Shown: positions 20,215 through 29,678 of the stretch, in pieces | Numbering within the stretch: position 1 is the first letter of the stretch | Layout: each line of letters starts with the position of its first letter | DNA from: Streptomyces scabiei 87.22 | Lineage (GTDB): Bacteria > Actinomycetota > Actinomycetes > Streptomycetales > Streptomycetaceae | Assembly: GCF_000091305.1 (NCBI RefSeq) | Contig: NC_013929.1 | Location: 2,418,001-2,482,000 of the forward strand | Length of the DNA: 64,000 nt | Reading direction: 5' to 3' | The notes under the pieces: generated by a model | What the model was told of the DNA's origin: nothing | The model's input: the letters and a program-made list of their open reading frames with translations, nothing else | Database searches by the model: none | Program-made: the position numbers and the translations under genes

Positions 20215-20778
20215 TCAGGAGACTGCCGTGCTGGCCTCGTCTAGTACGGCCTCCCACGGGTACCGGCGCCCCGGCATCCCAGACCGCGGCTCGGCGAGCG
20301 GCCATACCTCGCCACCGTAGATCAACCGCACCCCTGAATCGTGAAGGGCTCGCATGTGCCCATCCCATGCGGGGTGGCGAGCGTGCGCGGCGTTCACCCG
20401 GGGCCAGACGATCACCGGGAGGTCCAGTGTTCCGATGGCTTCGTTGACCTGTGTCAACGCCTGGTTGTCCGAGATTCCCAGGGCGAGCTTGGCGACAGTG
20501 TTGGCACTTGCCGGGGCCACGACGTAGCAGTCCACAGACGGATGCGGCCGGGAGTCACCCGGCAGGCGCGATTCGGACCGTACTGGAAGGCCGGTCAGCC
20601 GCTCGATCTCCGCCGTCTCCCCACTCGCGCGGAGCCACTGACCTGCGGTCGGTGTGAGCGTGACCGCAACTGTCCAGCCCCGTTCGAGCGCCGGGATCAC
20701 GAGCCCGGTGCGCAGGTCCTCAATCCCGCCGGCGCTCGATCCGACGACGCCCAGCACCTTGCCCTGCATCGAAGTCAC
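20215..20778 (-). CDS. Flavoprotein (PPC decarboxylase/Dfp-like fold)
   Basis: 187 aa. The GTG at 20778 overlaps the stop of the XRE-TPR gene (GTGA); an ATG at 20769 is the alternative. The N-terminus GVVGSSAGGIEDLRTGLVIP and the middle VDCYVVAPASANTVAKLALG match the FMN-binding flavoprotein family that includes phosphopantothenoylcysteine decarboxylase and EpiD-like enzymes. The PASANT box is the FMN phosphate-binding and catalytic signature. In Streptomyces such proteins recur beside XRE-TPR regulators, as here, with an unknown substrate. Oxidative decarboxylation of a cysteine-containing small molecule or peptide is possible but not shown. Confidence 0.8.
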   Translation of the reverse strand: MTSMQGKVLGVVGSSAGGIEDLRTGLVIPALERGWTVAVTLTPTAGQWLRASGETAEIERLTGLPVRSESRLPGDSRPHPSVDCYVVAPASANTVAKLALGISDNQALTQVNEAIGTLDLPVIVWPRVNAAHARHPAWDGHMRALHDSGVRLIYGGEVWPLAEPRSGMPGRRYPWEAVLDEASTAVS

Positions 20779-22007
20779 TGCACCGCCCTGCATCGTTGGG
20801 CCATGGCCAGCAGCTCGGACGAGTGGCTGCCGCCCGTGACCGGGGACTGCTTCCGCAGGTCGCGAAGGGTCTCGCGTACACGTGGATTGTTCCGCACGAG
20901 CTGGGGTGAGGTGTGTTCGGCCTCCCGCAGTTCCCTGAAGGACTCGTCGACGCGCCCCCTGAGGCAGAGGCCGCGGGCATAGTCGATGCGATGAGACACG
21001 GCGCGTTCCGCCGGCATGTGAGAAACGTCGATACCGCCATGCTCGACGACGTACGGGATGTTCTCCAGGTCAAGCTCGATCGACAGGCGGTGCAGCTCGA
21101 CGTTCGTCGGACCGAAACACGTCTGCCAGTAGTTCTCGTCGGAACCGAGCTGGTTGGCGAGCCGCTTCGCCTTCTCCAACAGGGAGGTGGCGGTGTGCCG
21201 ATCCTGGTACCGTGCAGCGGCCACAGCGGCCCGCAGATGAATCATGCCAAGCAGGCTCAAGGCGGCCGGGTCGTCGTCACCAACCTGACCGGCGAGCCAG
21301 GCCGCCGCGGTATCGCTCAGTTCGAGGGCGTCCTCGTATCGCCCGTTGGCCAGCAGTGCGTGCGTACCGGAGCGGGCGGCGGAAGCGAGCGACAACGGGT
21401 CCTCGGATTCGTCGGCGGCCCGCATTGCGCGCTCGGCCGCGAGCCACGACAAGTCGGACTCGCCGACCTTGGCGAGGGTGGTTGCCGCCAGGTGATGTGT
21501 ACGGGCCGAGACAACGAGGCCGCGTCGCCGCTGATCGCCAGGTGGAAGGTCTTCCAGCTCCTGGGCAGTCCGCAGCAGACCGGGCAGGGCGGCGATGACG
21601 TCGCCAAGAACGCCAGCCTGGTAGTCACCCCAGCTGCGCTCAACGAAGACCTGCGCCTGCTCCGGCCTCGGCAACTGCCGCTCCGCCGTGGGACCGAACA
21701 GCTGCTTGGAGAGCCGTCGAGGGCTCATCAGCGCATCGCGGACTGCCGGCACGTCGTCCATGTGCTTTTCCTCGTCCTCCAAGAGGACGGGCTGCCCCAT
21801 CAAGTCACTGAGCGGGACACGCAGTACGCGAGCGAGCTCAGCTAGCTTGTCGATTCTCGGCGGCTTTCGTACTCCTCGCTCAATCTTCGACAGCCAATCG
21901 GTGCTGTGCCCGACGAGGCCGGCGAGGACCGGCTGCGTGTAGCCCCGGCGCTCGCGGTAGAACGCGATCCGCTGTCCTATGCTGAGGTGATCACCAAGAC
22001 CACGCAT
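20775..22007 (-). CDS. XRE helix-turn-helix regulator with TPR-like C-terminal domain
   Basis: 410 aa. The N-terminal HTH is GQRIAFYRERRGYTQPVLAG followed by LVGHSTDWLSKIERGVRKPP, a standard XRE fold. The remaining 330 residues are Ala/Leu-rich helical repeats consistent with TPR. HTH-XRE plus TPR is the architecture of RRNPP-type peptide-sensing regulators and of many uncharacterised Streptomyces regulators. It is about the same length as, and clearly paralogous to, the protein at 28421-29632 (shared MRG..DHL..G.R start and IH/ELHRLSIELDLENI region). It is co-transcribed with the flavoprotein. An inverted repeat at 22128-22146 in its upstream region may be its operator. Confidence 0.85.
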   Translation of the reverse strand: MRGLGDHLSIGQRIAFYRERRGYTQPVLAGLVGHSTDWLSKIERGVRKPPRIDKLAELARVLRVPLSDLMGQPVLLEDEEKHMDDVPAVRDALMSPRRLSKQLFGPTAERQLPRPEQAQVFVERSWGDYQAGVLGDVIAALPGLLRTAQELEDLPPGDQRRRGLVVSARTHHLAATTLAKVGESDLSWLAAERAMRAADESEDPLSLASAARSGTHALLANGRYEDALELSDTAAAWLAGQVGDDDPAALSLLGMIHLRAAVAAARYQDRHTATSLLEKAKRLANQLGSDENYWQTCFGPTNVELHRLSIELDLENIPYVVEHGGIDVSHMPAERAVSHRIDYARGLCLRGRVDESFRELREAEHTSPQLVRNNPRVRETLRDLRKQSPVTGGSHSSELLAMAQRCRAVQ

Positions 22008-22127
22008 GCGCGCTGCCTCCCCAACTTTGGTCCGTCATTCACGGTAGCGGCCGAGCAGGCCGCGAGATCAGGGCAGCGATTCGGGCGGCGGGGCCATTTT
22101 CAACATCCGCTCTCGGACCTAGAACAG

Positions 22128-22146
22128 GCCGGACACTTTGTCCGGC
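22128..22146. promoter_or_regulatory. Inverted repeat GCCGGACA-CTT-TGTCCGGC
   Basis: Eight-base perfect arms in the divergent region between the XRE-TPR gene (start 22007) and the broken gltX (start 22410). The position suits an autoregulatory operator of the XRE-TPR protein. Its paralogue has an inverted repeat at the equivalent place (29666-29678). Confidence 0.45.
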
Positions 22147-22400
22147 TACACCACGCGTCCAGGAGGTGCCAGAGCTTTGCACGTCCGCCATCCCTGCCGC
22201 GCTCGAGGCCCTGAGGGGAGTGCCTGCTGGCGGCACAACATCATGGAAGTCTCGGAGCCGCCGGATCATGAAGAAGTCTCCAGCGAGCTCGTTGCGCACA
22301 GCAGCGCCTTGCCTTCAGTCAGAAGGCATCGCGAAATCTCCGGTAGAGCTGAATACTGTGATCGCCCGTGCCGACCCGAGCGCCCGTTGGAAATCGGTAG

Positions 22401-23844
<1,444 letters not shown>

Positions 23845-23848
23845 TGCT

Positions 23849-24682
23849 CTATTGGAGTTCGCGGATCACTGAGGCGGCGAGTTCAGCCATGGTGTCGGTC
23901 AGCGGTGCTTTCCTTCCGGTCCTACGGAAGGCGCGCTCGACATTGGCGCACAGTAGCAAGCGGGACAGCTTGCCGCTGCGAGTCGACAAGACATCAGAGA
24001 ACAGGACCTGCACTCGTTCTGCGAGCGCCGGCACTGTCAAGGAAGCGGACCACAGACAAGCCGCATCCCACCCAACTGGGCCCATGCCCCAGCTCTCCCA
24101 GTCGATGATCGACAGACCGGGGCCGCAAAGGTTGGCGTAGCCGAGATCTCCGTGGGCGCAGGCCCAATCGGTGATCGTGGTGTCGATGTCCTTCCCGTAG
24201 ACCTCGTGGATTCGCCGAGTGAGGTGGGCTTGGCCCATGGACACGCGGTCTGTGGTGTGCTCCGCGAGGTTGGTCAGCGCGGTCCTCAGGTCGATCCACC
24301 ACTGCTCGGGCAGTCCGGGATCCGCGGTGATGTCGCCTGTAGCAGAGAGGGCCCCGTCTTCTACGAGCGTCATCTCATCCGCACGCCACACCACGCCGCG
24401 TGTCTGGTCGGTCCAGACGGCTGCCGCCAACCATTCGGGACGAGGCACGCCTTCGATGGCAGCTGCAGCCTCGTAGCCGGTCCAAGCCTGGGAGTCGATC
24501 TCCACCGTGCGCCGCCAGGCGAGCCGAACCCACGTGGCTTCGTCGGTTCGGAAGCCGGCGGTGCCGTTGTACTTGCTGAAGTGGCCGTCCTCCCTTTTGA
24601 GCTGCCGTCCGAGCCGCCGCTCGACGTCGTCGAGAACGTCATCGAGTGCAATGGTCGAGAGGTCGTCCAAGGTCGCTTGCAC
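23849..24682 (-). CDS. APH-fold kinase (aminoglycoside phosphotransferase family)
   Basis: 277 aa from a GTG that overlaps the stop of the aldo/keto reductase by one base (TAGTG). The catalytic loop is HGDLGYANL (His177, Asp179, Asn184) and the Mg-binding motif is DWE at 194-196. These are the residues of the APH/choline kinase fold. In this operon it follows a peptide gene, a JmjC oxygenase and a reductase, so its substrate may be the peptide (many Ser and Thr available) or a small metabolite. Class V lanthipeptide clusters use kinase-like proteins for Ser/Thr, but the peptide here has no Cys. Activity is well supported, substrate unknown. Confidence 0.8.
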   Translation of the reverse strand: MQATLDDLSTIALDDVLDDVERRLGRQLKREDGHFSKYNGTAGFRTDEATWVRLAWRRTVEIDSQAWTGYEAAAAIEGVPRPEWLAAAVWTDQTRGVVWRADEMTLVEDGALSATGDITADPGLPEQWWIDLRTALTNLAEHTTDRVSMGQAHLTRRIHEVYGKDIDTTITDWACAHGDLGYANLCGPGLSIIDWESWGMGPVGWDAACLWSASLTVPALAERVQVLFSDVLSTRSGKLSRLLLCANVERAFRRTGRKAPLTDTMAELAASVIRELQ

Positions 24683-25515
24683 TATCGGTCCTTCCTGGAC
24701 AGGGCGCCTGCGCTCACGGTAGCCCTCTCCCGCAGCAGCACCCGATACTCCGTCACCCTTTCGGTGCTGACCTCAAGTCGCGAGCCATCGACCACTTCGG
24801 CAAGATGCTCGACGACGGAGGTACCGACCGCGAGACGGGTGACTTCGGGTATCGCAAACGCTGTGGCGACGCCTGCCTGCAGCGCTCCGCCCTGCTGGCC
24901 CGGGAGGAGAAACGTGGAGGTGTCCACGGTCTGCCATATCGAGTCGTCCGCATTTCCCGCGAAGGGAGCCATTCCCCACAGCTCGGTGATCTCTGCACGG
25001 TCGACGAGCTCGTCGATGGCGTTGAGGACCGCGGCGGATACCGTGAGGCCGGCGCGGACCATCGCCACGTCCGGACGTGGGATGGCCCAGTGGGCTTCGA
25101 GGAGACGCCGGGGGTCCCAGGTGGAGAACCCCCAGTTCTTGCAAAGTCCCGCGTCGCGCATCTCCAGGAGCACGGCGCACGCGTCGGCGAAGCTTTCGAC
25201 CGAGGACTCGGGGTTGTGCAGGAGCACTGTGTCCGGGGCGCGTCCGAGTTCCCTCGCCGACTGCTCGACCGCAGCGCGAAGCCGCGCCGGGTCGAAGTCG
25301 TGGCCCTCCGGGAAGTAGCCGACCTTCGTGGAGATGGTGAAGGCGGGGAGCAGGTCGCCGGCGATCGCCGCGAGGGTCCGGTGCGAGGCAAAGTGGTGGT
25401 AGTTGAACGCGGTGTCGAGGTCCGTGACACCCAGCTCCAGTGCGCCCTCTAGAAGGTGTCGGGTGTGACCAGTCCGGTATAGGCCGAGAGCGATTCTGCG
25501 GTCAGCGGTGCGCAC
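24682..25515 (-). CDS. Aldo/keto reductase
   Basis: 277 aa. The catalytic tetrad is visible: Asp34 and Tyr39 in DTAFNY, Lys64 in STKVGY and His100 in VLLHNP. It should use NADPH to reduce a carbonyl or oxidise an alcohol. The start overlaps the JmjC gene by 67 bases; the early residues (IALGLYRTGHTRHLLEGAL) are needed for the TIM-barrel start, so a shorter start is unlikely. Its stop is joined to the kinase GTG. Placed after an oxygenase, it could act on a hydroxylated or oxidised side chain, but that is inference. Confidence 0.85.
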   Translation of the reverse strand: MRTADRRIALGLYRTGHTRHLLEGALELGVTDLDTAFNYHHFASHRTLAAIAGDLLPAFTISTKVGYFPEGHDFDPARLRAAVEQSARELGRAPDTVLLHNPESSVESFADACAVLLEMRDAGLCKNWGFSTWDPRRLLEAHWAIPRPDVAMVRAGLTVSAAVLNAIDELVDRAEITELWGMAPFAGNADDSIWQTVDTSTFLLPGQQGGALQAGVATAFAIPEVTRLAVGTSVVEHLAEVVDGSRLEVSTERVTEYRVLLRERATVSAGALSRKDR

Positions 25516-26639
25516 AGCCCCTCCTGGATCATGTGCTCGGCAAGCGCGATGAGGTCTTGGTCATCGTGGGTGAGGCGCACCGGGTGCCCAGACAGGAGGC
25601 TGCGGAGGCCGGGTTCGGCGCGGCCGTGGAAAGTGAGGCGCTTGCCGCCGCCGACCACCTGGACCGTGTCGCCAGAGGGGGTGATGACCGGTTCGAACTC
25701 GGTGACGGCAGCTACGCATTCGAGTGGGCCGAACACCGGGATGTGGGGCATGTGCCGAGCGGGCGGAGTGTTCGCCCGTAGTTCGGCGAGGTATCGCTTG
25801 GGGTCGTACTCGCGGGCGAGGTCGGTCAGCTTCGCGGCGAGTACTTCGCCGTCGGCGGTGCCGTCGCTGCGCTCCAGGTCCGTACGGAAGTCCTCGTCCG
25901 CGCGTGCGGCGTCGGACAGGAAGTTGGCCCAGGTCACGCCGGTGCGCTTGGTGAGGCCGAAGGTCACGTGGAGGGAGTGACCGTCGTCGCCGGAGCCGAT
26001 CCTCGTTGCGGTGTGCCAGAAGCCCCGGGGTATGTGCATGACGTCGCCGGCCTGCATGGTGCCCCTCCAGAGCACTTCCTCCGAAGGAGCGAGGTTGCGT
26101 TCGGCGTCCCGGTACATGGGCGCGGGCCGGGAGGGGCCTCGAACCTCCCAGGACTTCTCGCCGGAGAGCTGGACGGCGATCACGTCGTGGTCGTCCCAGT
26201 GCAGGTTGAAGCCGTCCGTGTCGCCGACTGCCAGGTAGGCGTTGGCGGAGGTGAGCTCGCCGGACCACCAGCCCAGGGCGCGGCAGGCGACTTCCAGCGT
26301 CGGGTCGAAGAAGTCGACGTGGTCCAGGACCACGGTTCCGCCGCTGTTGAGGATGCGGCCGAGGGCCGCCATGTCGGCCTGGTTGACGGCCTGCCGGCGC
26401 CGGTTGACGTTGGTGGACAGGAAGAGTGAGGGGTGTACCTCGTCTCCCTCGGCGTAGCAGCGCAGCTGGGGGTTGGCAAGGTGGCGGTGCCGGATGGTTT
26501 CCAGCAGCCGGTTCGGGGTCATCAGCCGGGTAATCAGGTCCGGGTCGGCGAGGTGCCCGCGAGCGAACGCGGTGCCCACGGGCCCCGGCCCGCCCCAGCC
26601 GAGCGCCTTCTCGATACCTGTGACGAGCCGGTGCTCCAT
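25449..26639 (-). CDS. JmjC-type Fe(II)/2-oxoglutarate oxygenase (cupin fold)
   Basis: 396 aa, ATG preceded by GGAGG at 5 bases and starting 8 bases after the stop of the 62-residue peptide gene. The Fe-binding triad is His147-x-Asp149 in NLHWDDHD and His209 in RGFWHTATR. The surrounding sequence (VQLSGEKSWEVRGPS) follows bacterial ribosomal oxygenases such as YcfD/RoxA, which hydroxylate Arg or His in ribosomal proteins. A protein hydroxylase coupled so closely to a small peptide gene suggests that the peptide is its substrate. The C-terminal 170 residues look like the winged-helix dimerisation region of that family. Enzyme class is firm; substrate is inference. Confidence 0.85.
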   Translation of the reverse strand: MEHRLVTGIEKALGWGGPGPVGTAFARGHLADPDLITRLMTPNRLLETIRHRHLANPQLRCYAEGDEVHPSLFLSTNVNRRRQAVNQADMAALGRILNSGGTVVLDHVDFFDPTLEVACRALGWWSGELTSANAYLAVGDTDGFNLHWDDHDVIAVQLSGEKSWEVRGPSRPAPMYRDAERNLAPSEEVLWRGTMQAGDVMHIPRGFWHTATRIGSGDDGHSLHVTFGLTKRTGVTWANFLSDAARADEDFRTDLERSDGTADGEVLAAKLTDLAREYDPKRYLAELRANTPPARHMPHIPVFGPLECVAAVTEFEPVITPSGDTVQVVGGGKRLTFHGRAEPGLRSLLSGHPVRLTHDDQDLIALAEHMIQEGLCAPLTAESLSAYTGLVTPDTF

Positions 26640-26647
26640 GGTGCCTC

Positions 26648-26836
26648 CTACTCCTTGGGAAGGTTCAGGTCGCGGTTGTCGCCGTCATCGCCCGCGCTGT
26701 TCTGCGAGCTTGTGATGTCGGACCGCTCCGCCTCGCTGCGGTCGTGGGCCACGGCGAGCTGCTCGACGGCGACCAGCAGGCTGACGCTGGTCCCGCCGCT
26801 TTCCTTGGCCTTCGTGCCCTTCGTGGTCGTGGTCAC
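26648..26836 (-). CDS. 62-residue peptide, candidate modified-peptide precursor
   Basis: GTG start with GAGAGGAGAG just upstream. The sequence has a Thr/Lys-rich head (MTTTTKGTKAKESGG), a predicted amphipathic helix (SVSLLVAVEQLAVAHDRSEA) and a polar Ser/Asp/Asn tail ending DNRDLNLPKE. It has no Cys and no signal peptide. The stop lies within the ribosome-binding site of the JmjC gene, so the two are translationally coupled. Size, helical leader-like part and polar core, together with three downstream modifying-type enzymes, fit a RiPP precursor. Ser, Thr, Asn, Asp, His or Arg could be hydroxylated or phosphorylated. I do not recognise the family, and a regulatory or structural small protein remains possible. 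Confidence 0.65.
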   Translation of the reverse strand: MTTTTKGTKAKESGGTSVSLLVAVEQLAVAHDRSEAERSDITSSQNSAGDDGDNRDLNLPKE

Positions 26837-27145
26837 TCGGCTCTCCTCTCATCGGGGCCGCTCGGCCTGCGAGTGACCCAGGGATCCTGCGGCTGCAGGA
26901 ACGCAACCGCTGAGTGGTGGTGCAACCTGGCGCTGACGCGCCAGGAACCGCCCCCGGGTGTCCGAGGCGTTTCGGGCTGTGCAGGGGGCGGTGCTTGTCG
27001 GCGGCGCGGTGCGTCGCGGTTGTGCGGCGCTGAGGCGCCTGCGCTGCCGGATTGATCTGCTCATGGACGTCAGCCCGAACTTGTGGGCTGCCCGTCCACT
27101 GGTCCTAACCCTGCTTCCGGTGGGGCAACTTCGCACATCACAGTC
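26837..27145 (-). other. Long leader region of the peptide operon with hairpins
   Basis: About 300 bases between the candidate promoter/operator and the peptide start. Two hairpins are visible: CCTGGCGC-TGAC-GCGCCAGG (26926-26945) and CCTGC-GGCT-GCAGG (26886-26899). An open minus-strand frame across it is rich in Arg, Ser and Pro with poor codon bias, so I treat it as untranslated. The hairpins might attenuate or stabilise the transcript. Confidence 0.4.
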
Positions 27146-27155
27146 GTGATATCAC
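27146..27155 (-). promoter_or_regulatory. Candidate operator GTGATATCAC upstream of the peptide operon
   Basis: Plus-strand context ATCAC-AGTC-GTGATATCAC-CCGGGTAAT matches the full consensus shared with the sites at 30714 and 46074. Read on the minus strand, TTACCC and TGATGT flank the palindrome with a 17-base spacing, as in a promoter whose spacer holds the operator. It points towards the peptide-JmjC operon and lies 150 bases from the end of a Zn-ribbon XRE gene. Confidence 0.6.
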
Positions 27156-27235
27156 CCGGGTAATCCAGGTCACCTGTCGCGCATCGCGGTGGATCAGGAA
27201 ATGCATAGCGTACGAATGCAGAGGGAATGGACATC

Positions 27236-27254
27236 CAAAATCCCCTTCGGGGGT
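27236..27254 (-). terminator. CCCC-TTCG-GGGG hairpin with T-run on the minus strand
   Basis: The stem is at 27242-27253. On the minus strand it is followed by ATTTT, as expected of a factor-independent terminator. It lies 50 bases past the stop of the short Zn-ribbon XRE gene. Confidence 0.55.
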
Positions 27255-27303
27255 GGGCGTCGGCAGATATTGCAGGCGGAGGATTTTCAGAGAGACTCTC
27301 GCC

Positions 27304-27864
27304 TCACAAATTCCCGCTCACCTTGCCACACCCATCGAGTGGTCTCTGCAATCGGAGCATGGGGCCGGTTAGTTCGACTGGCACCTCAAGACCGTCAAGC
27401 AGTTCGACGATCTTGTCGATGTTGGTAAGTCTTCGCACCCCTGACTCCAGCATGGATAGGAAAGCTTGACTCAGGCCCGTAAGCTCAGCCATATCACTCT
27501 GTCGTAGAGAGCTTCCAATTCGCACAAGGTGACAGACTCGACCAAAATCTCGGGCGTAGAGAGCTTCCCGGACGTCTTCCCGCTTCCAAACTTCTGGCGC
27601 CACGCGGGGCGGCGACGAAGGGGCGGTAGGTACATGGCGCGAGCAAGCACTGCAGTACGGTTCACTGTTATATCGACTCAGGGGGTGTCGACACCATCGA
27701 CACCGACGTTCACGCCCAACGGCGTCAGTTCTTGACGAGGGCGAAATTCCGCCCTGCCGGGCTCGTGTCCCAACCGTCGCTGCGCCTAATGGCGTCCGAA
27801 TTTCCTGGGAGCCCTCGTCGACTGCTAAGGCGATCGGATAGCCATCGCGAGCGTCAGTCGACAT
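27304..27864 (-). CDS. Short Zn-ribbon + XRE regulator (copy 2 of 4)
   Basis: 186 aa from the ATG at 27864 (a GTG at 27873 is equally possible). The four-cysteine knuckle is CRWCRHPLSRYNSEPYCSAC. The XRE HTH reads LTGLSQAFLSMLESGVRR and then LTNIDKIVELLDG. Like the copy at 19495 it stops soon after the HTH with no TPR domain. It overlaps the end of the upstream RsbW-like gene by a few bases, so the two form an operon, and a terminator follows. Of the four paralogues it is nearest to the peptide operon and its operator at 27146, and is therefore the likely local regulator. DNA binding is inferred from the fold. Confidence 0.8.
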   Translation of the reverse strand: MSTDARDGYPIALAVDEGSQEIRTPLGAATVGTRARQGGISPSSRTDAVGRERRCRWCRHPLSRYNSEPYCSACSRHVPTAPSSPPRVAPEVWKREDVREALYARDFGRVCHLVRIGSSLRQSDMAELTGLSQAFLSMLESGVRRLTNIDKIVELLDGLEVPVELTGPMLRLQRPLDGCGKVSGNL

Positions 27865-28309
27865 CGGTCGCACCGGTCCGTGAAGGGCAGTCGAACTCTA
27901 CCCATGTCGATACGCCAGGGCCCATAGATTCGTTCCACCGGTCGGCCAACGCGCCTATGAGCCTCTGCTTGAGATCTCGAACGGTACCCGAGGCTTCCGT
28001 GATCAGCTGCCGAAATTCATGGATCCCATCATGCACCTCGATCCGTAGGCCACTTCCGATTCGCAGATACCGAGTCTCGATCTCGCTGATTTGCCGCAGA
28101 TGGCCATGCTGTATCGCATTAGTCAAGATCTCCGAGAGCACGATGACTGCTGGGTCTTCGATGCTTGAGAGACCCCATTCGCCGAGCGCCTTGCGGAGTT
28201 CACGACGCGCAAGACCAACGCAGCGTGGATGGCGACTCCAGCGGAGCACCACCGCGTCGCCACTGCCGTCGGATCCGACGCCATCGTCCGGCCGGTAGGT
28301 CATGGGCAC
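27854..28309 (-). CDS. RsbW-like ATPase with a degenerate ATP lid
   Basis: 151 aa from a GTG with GGGGAGG about 8 bases upstream. The N-box is kept (VLSEILTNAIQHGH, Glu and Asn). The region where most family members have a GxGL lid reads ITEASGTVRDLKQRL, which lacks the glycine-rich run. It may bind ATP weakly or act only as a protein-binding partner. The gene directly precedes and overlaps the short Zn-ribbon XRE gene, which suggests that the two proteins work as a pair, for example ATPase-controlled release of the regulator. That role is inference. Confidence 0.7.
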   Translation of the reverse strand: MPMTYRPDDGVGSDGSGDAVVLRWSRHPRCVGLARRELRKALGEWGLSSIEDPAVIVLSEILTNAIQHGHLRQISEIETRYLRIGSGLRIEVHDGIHEFRQLITEASGTVRDLKQRLIGALADRWNESMGPGVSTWVEFDCPSRTGATDVD

Positions 28310-28369
28310 TCCGATGCCTCCCCGTACACGTGGCTTGGTCGCAACGACCGTAGAAGCCGATGGGGAGGC

Positions 28370-28394
28370 AGACCCGGAAAATTCTTCCGGGTCT
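28370..28394 (-). terminator. Hairpin AGACCCGGAA-AATTC-TTCCGGGTCT
   Basis: Ten-base perfect arms and a five-base loop. It lies between the stop of the XRE-TPR gene (28421) and the start of the RsbW-like gene (28309), both on the minus strand. It most likely ends the XRE-TPR transcript. Confidence 0.6.
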
Positions 28395-28420
28395 GACCTT
28401 GCACCGCCTTACAGGAGGCT

Positions 28421-29632
28421 CTACTTGATGGCGCCTAGCCGCACCGCCAGGTCTTGGACATCCCGGCGGCGGGAACGCTTGTGGAGACGACGCGCTAGGT
28501 CCCGGGCAAACTCGTGGGCCTTGATCTGCTCGGGAGCTGTCCAGTAGGCGCGCTTGAGATGGTCTATCGCCTCATCGGTCCGTCCTGCCTCGGCGTACGC
28601 GCGGGCAACATCCAGTCGCGCCCGTCCCCGTCGTTCTATGGGTAGTCCTGCCGCTCTGACACTGGGTGCTACATCCACGGCCAGTTGGATGTCCTCGAAT
28701 TCCAGGGCGAGCGCCAGCCGGTGGATCTCTACGTTGCTGGGGCCGAAGGACGTCCACATCTCGTTGGAGTCACCTCCAAGGAGGCGCGCTGCCTCGTCGG
28801 CTTTCCCCATCATGTGATCTGCCAGCGCACGGTTCCTCATCCGAGCGGCTGCGACGGAGCCATTCAGGAACAGGGTCCCGTACAGCGAGAGAGAGGCCGG
28901 CGTGGAGCGCCACCAACCGTGTTCGAGGTCGTCGGCCGCGTCCAGTGTGACGCTCACGGCCTCTGCCGGCATGCCAGCGCCGAGTTGAACATGTGCGACA
29001 CCGCGGCGAAGTGCGAGCATTGTGGCAGGGTCCCCGCACTCTGCGGCAGCCATGTCGCCTTGGTCTACAGCAGTCCAAGCCAGGTTCGTCTCGCCCAACT
29101 TGCGCAGAAGCACCGCTGCCACGTGGCAGGCCAGTGCGAACAGCCGGAGTGTCTCCGCGTGTTCGGTGCCAGTAGTGCGCGCATGCGTTGCCATCCGCGC
29201 ATCCGCCAGTAGCCCAGGCAGGCACGCTCCAAGTCGCGCGAAGTGGCAATTCTGGTAGAGCCGCCAGGCTTCCTCAACAGCGAAGGAGAGACGTTCGAGG
29301 CGCACGGTTTCACGGTCGTCGTACAGCGAGCCCGCCAGTCTTCGTGACTGCATGAGTGCCATTCGAATCGCCGGAATGCTGGCCGTGTGCGGCCCGTGGT
29401 CGTCCAAGAGCGTTGGCGTGCCTTGAAGATCCTCAACGTGCACTCGCAGAGCGTGCGCCAGGTCTGCGAGCATCTTCACGTTGTTCACCGGTATGCGTTC
29501 GGACTCCACGCGGTACACCCAGTCCTCAGAGCGTCCCAGAAGATCGCCGAGCTGCCGTTGGCTCAGGCCCCGGCGTTTCCGGTAGAACCGGACTCGCTTG
29601 CCGAACGGAAGATGGTCGGTCATGCCCCGCAT
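28421..29632 (-). CDS. XRE helix-turn-helix regulator with TPR-like domain (paralogue of 20775-22007)
   Basis: 403 aa. HTH: GKRVRFYRKRRGLSQRQLGD followed by LLGRSEDWVYRVESERIPV. The C-terminal 320 residues are helical repeats with the same landmarks as the other XRE-TPR protein (MWTSFGPSNVEIHRLALALE compared with CFGPTNVELHRLSIELD). It stands alone with its own terminator and faces the YdcF-type gene across a 200-base divergent region holding a TCACAC-A-GTGTGA palindrome. It probably senses a small molecule or peptide through the repeats and controls itself and the divergent gene. Confidence 0.85.
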   Translation of the reverse strand: MRGMTDHLPFGKRVRFYRKRRGLSQRQLGDLLGRSEDWVYRVESERIPVNNVKMLADLAHALRVHVEDLQGTPTLLDDHGPHTASIPAIRMALMQSRRLAGSLYDDRETVRLERLSFAVEEAWRLYQNCHFARLGACLPGLLADARMATHARTTGTEHAETLRLFALACHVAAVLLRKLGETNLAWTAVDQGDMAAAECGDPATMLALRRGVAHVQLGAGMPAEAVSVTLDAADDLEHGWWRSTPASLSLYGTLFLNGSVAAARMRNRALADHMMGKADEAARLLGGDSNEMWTSFGPSNVEIHRLALALEFEDIQLAVDVAPSVRAAGLPIERRGRARLDVARAYAEAGRTDEAIDHLKRAYWTAPEQIKAHEFARDLARRLHKRSRRRDVQDLAVRLGAIK

Positions 29633-29665
29633 TGGCGCGCTCCCCTCACCCTTCTCGATCGAGTG

Positions 29666-29678
29666 TCACACAGTGTGA
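29666..29678. promoter_or_regulatory. Palindrome TCACAC-A-GTGTGA
   Basis: A perfect six-base-arm palindrome 34 bases upstream of the XRE-TPR start and 160 bases upstream of the divergent YdcF-type gene. A likely operator for the XRE-TPR protein. Confidence 0.5.

Noticed and set aside
26849..27136. 95-codon minus-strand frame between operator and peptide gene
   Set aside because: Its start falls inside the -10-like box, composition is Arg/Ser/Pro-rich and codon bias is poor; treated as leader.
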